DNA from: Novipirellula artificiosorum
Lineage (GTDB): Bacteria; Planctomycetota; Planctomycetia; Pirellulales; Pirellulaceae
Length of the DNA stretch: 64,000 nucleotides
Direction: 5' to 3'
Assembly (NCBI RefSeq): GCF_007860135.1
Contig: NZ_SJPV01000004.1
Span: forward strand, 522,526 to 586,525
Part shown: positions 63,734 through 64,000 of the stretch, piece after piece
How the letters are laid out: each line of letters starts with the position of its first letter
Position numbering within the stretch: the stretch's first letter is position 1
The notes under the pieces: generated by a model
Databases searched by the model: none
Seen by the model: only the letters and a program-made list of their open reading frames with translations
What the model was told of the DNA's origin: nothing
Position numbers and translations under genes: made by a program

Positions 63734-64000
63734 ATGGCTGGCAAGAAGACGGCAAGTTCCAGCCAATCAACGCTCGAAAAACTAGCCGTCGCGATTGGTG
63801 CGTGCGGAAAATCGGCGGCCTGTTGTTCGGGAAGGATCGAGGCAGACGACTTCGAGATCACGATCGCTGGTGCTGCCGTCGAAATTCAAACGAGGCTCAC
63901 TGCTTGTTTGGGAAAAGGACCGACCGCGACGGTTCGATTTTGGCCAAGCGCGGCTGGAGCAAGCCGCCGAGTACGTCGCGTTCTACGCCGATTGCGAGCA
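63734..64000 (+). CDS. Partial ORF at window edge, possibly frameshifted
   Basis: From ATG 63734 the frame is open to the end of the window (MAGKKTASSSQSTLEKLAVA...). From about 63855 another frame also looks coding (LLVWEKDRPRRFDFGQARLE, then QAAEYVAFYADCE). Either one frame is spurious or a frameshift lies near 63850-63900. No function can be assigned. Confidence 0.3.
   Translation, partial: MAGKKTASSSQSTLEKLAVAIGACGKSAACCSGRIEADDFEITIAGAAVEIQTRLTACLGKGPTATVRFWPSAAGASRRVRRVLRRLRA

Noticed and set aside
1..64000. CRISPR arrays, tRNA or rRNA genes, complete insertion sequences
   Set aside because: No regularly spaced repeats, tRNA cloverleaf or rRNA-like stretches were seen by eye; only an IS66 fragment was found.

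Overview
The window looks like a planctomycete chromosome, probably Pirellulaceae/Rhodopirellula-like. This is inferred from gene content, since there is no rRNA or marker gene. Hallmarks are ECF sigma factor genes translationally coupled to receptor-like Ser/Thr kinases, a DUF1559-like segment, a TIGR03067-like segment, very large multidomain secreted or membrane proteins, and many lipoproteins. I saw no tRNA, rRNA or CRISPR array.

The dominant theme is signalling. About 61.8 kb carry 11 sigma-factor genes (10 apparently intact, 1 truncated) and 5 kinases. Four cassettes share one architecture: an ECF sigma factor of one subfamily, then a kinase with an N-terminal HxxxCxxC zinc motif, kinase domain, near-identical transmembrane segment and a completely different extracytoplasmic region. 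They lie at 1324-7810, 18714-22663, 40877-45837 and 48328-52889. A fifth sigma copy (35470) has lost its 3' half against a convergent operon holding a zinc-ribbon kinase and another sigma factor (38578-35732, minus). Other sigma factors are paired with membrane proteins that may act as anti-sigma factors: a TM/beta-lactamase-like fusion (22760-25751), LolA-like proteins (33252-35274 and 38759-40618), a polytopic protein (59353-61859), and one sigma factor fused to its own membrane domain behind a C25-like cysteine-peptidase lipoprotein (27658-30914).

Region by region: 2-1090 is the 3' part of a membrane-anchored alpha/beta hydrolase. 1324-11823 is cassette 1 with downstream secreted proteins, ending in a sulfatase-modifying-factor-like protein. 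11956-14799 (minus) holds four small lipoproteins or secreted proteins. 14948-15121 is an IS66 transposase remnant. 15199-18571 is a GntR/YtrA-type regulator, ABC ATPase and LRR-containing permease operon with a clear promoter and operator. 18714-27422 is cassette 2 plus the beta-lactamase-like pair. 27658-30914 is the C25/sigma-fusion operon. 31033-32988 (minus) is an ankyrin protein. 33252-40618 is a cluster of sigma/anti-sigma pairs. 40877-48167 is cassette 3. 48328-54526 is cassette 4 with a transglutaminase-like protein. 54663-59131 contains relics and secreted proteins. 59353-61859 is the last sigma/membrane pair. 61944-64000 carries small genes and fragments of a different character (DUF4314-like), perhaps the edge of an accessory island.

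The likely common logic is envelope-stress or surface signalling: an extracytoplasmic module senses, the kinase acts on or near the coupled sigma factor, and secreted proteins downstream are co-regulated. The most interesting signal is a set of recurrent extracytoplasmic modules, a W-G-x3-[ND]-G-L-[QKR]-A segment and an LTx[DE]E repeat of about 90 residues. They are shared between kinase ectodomains and the secreted proteins encoded behind them.
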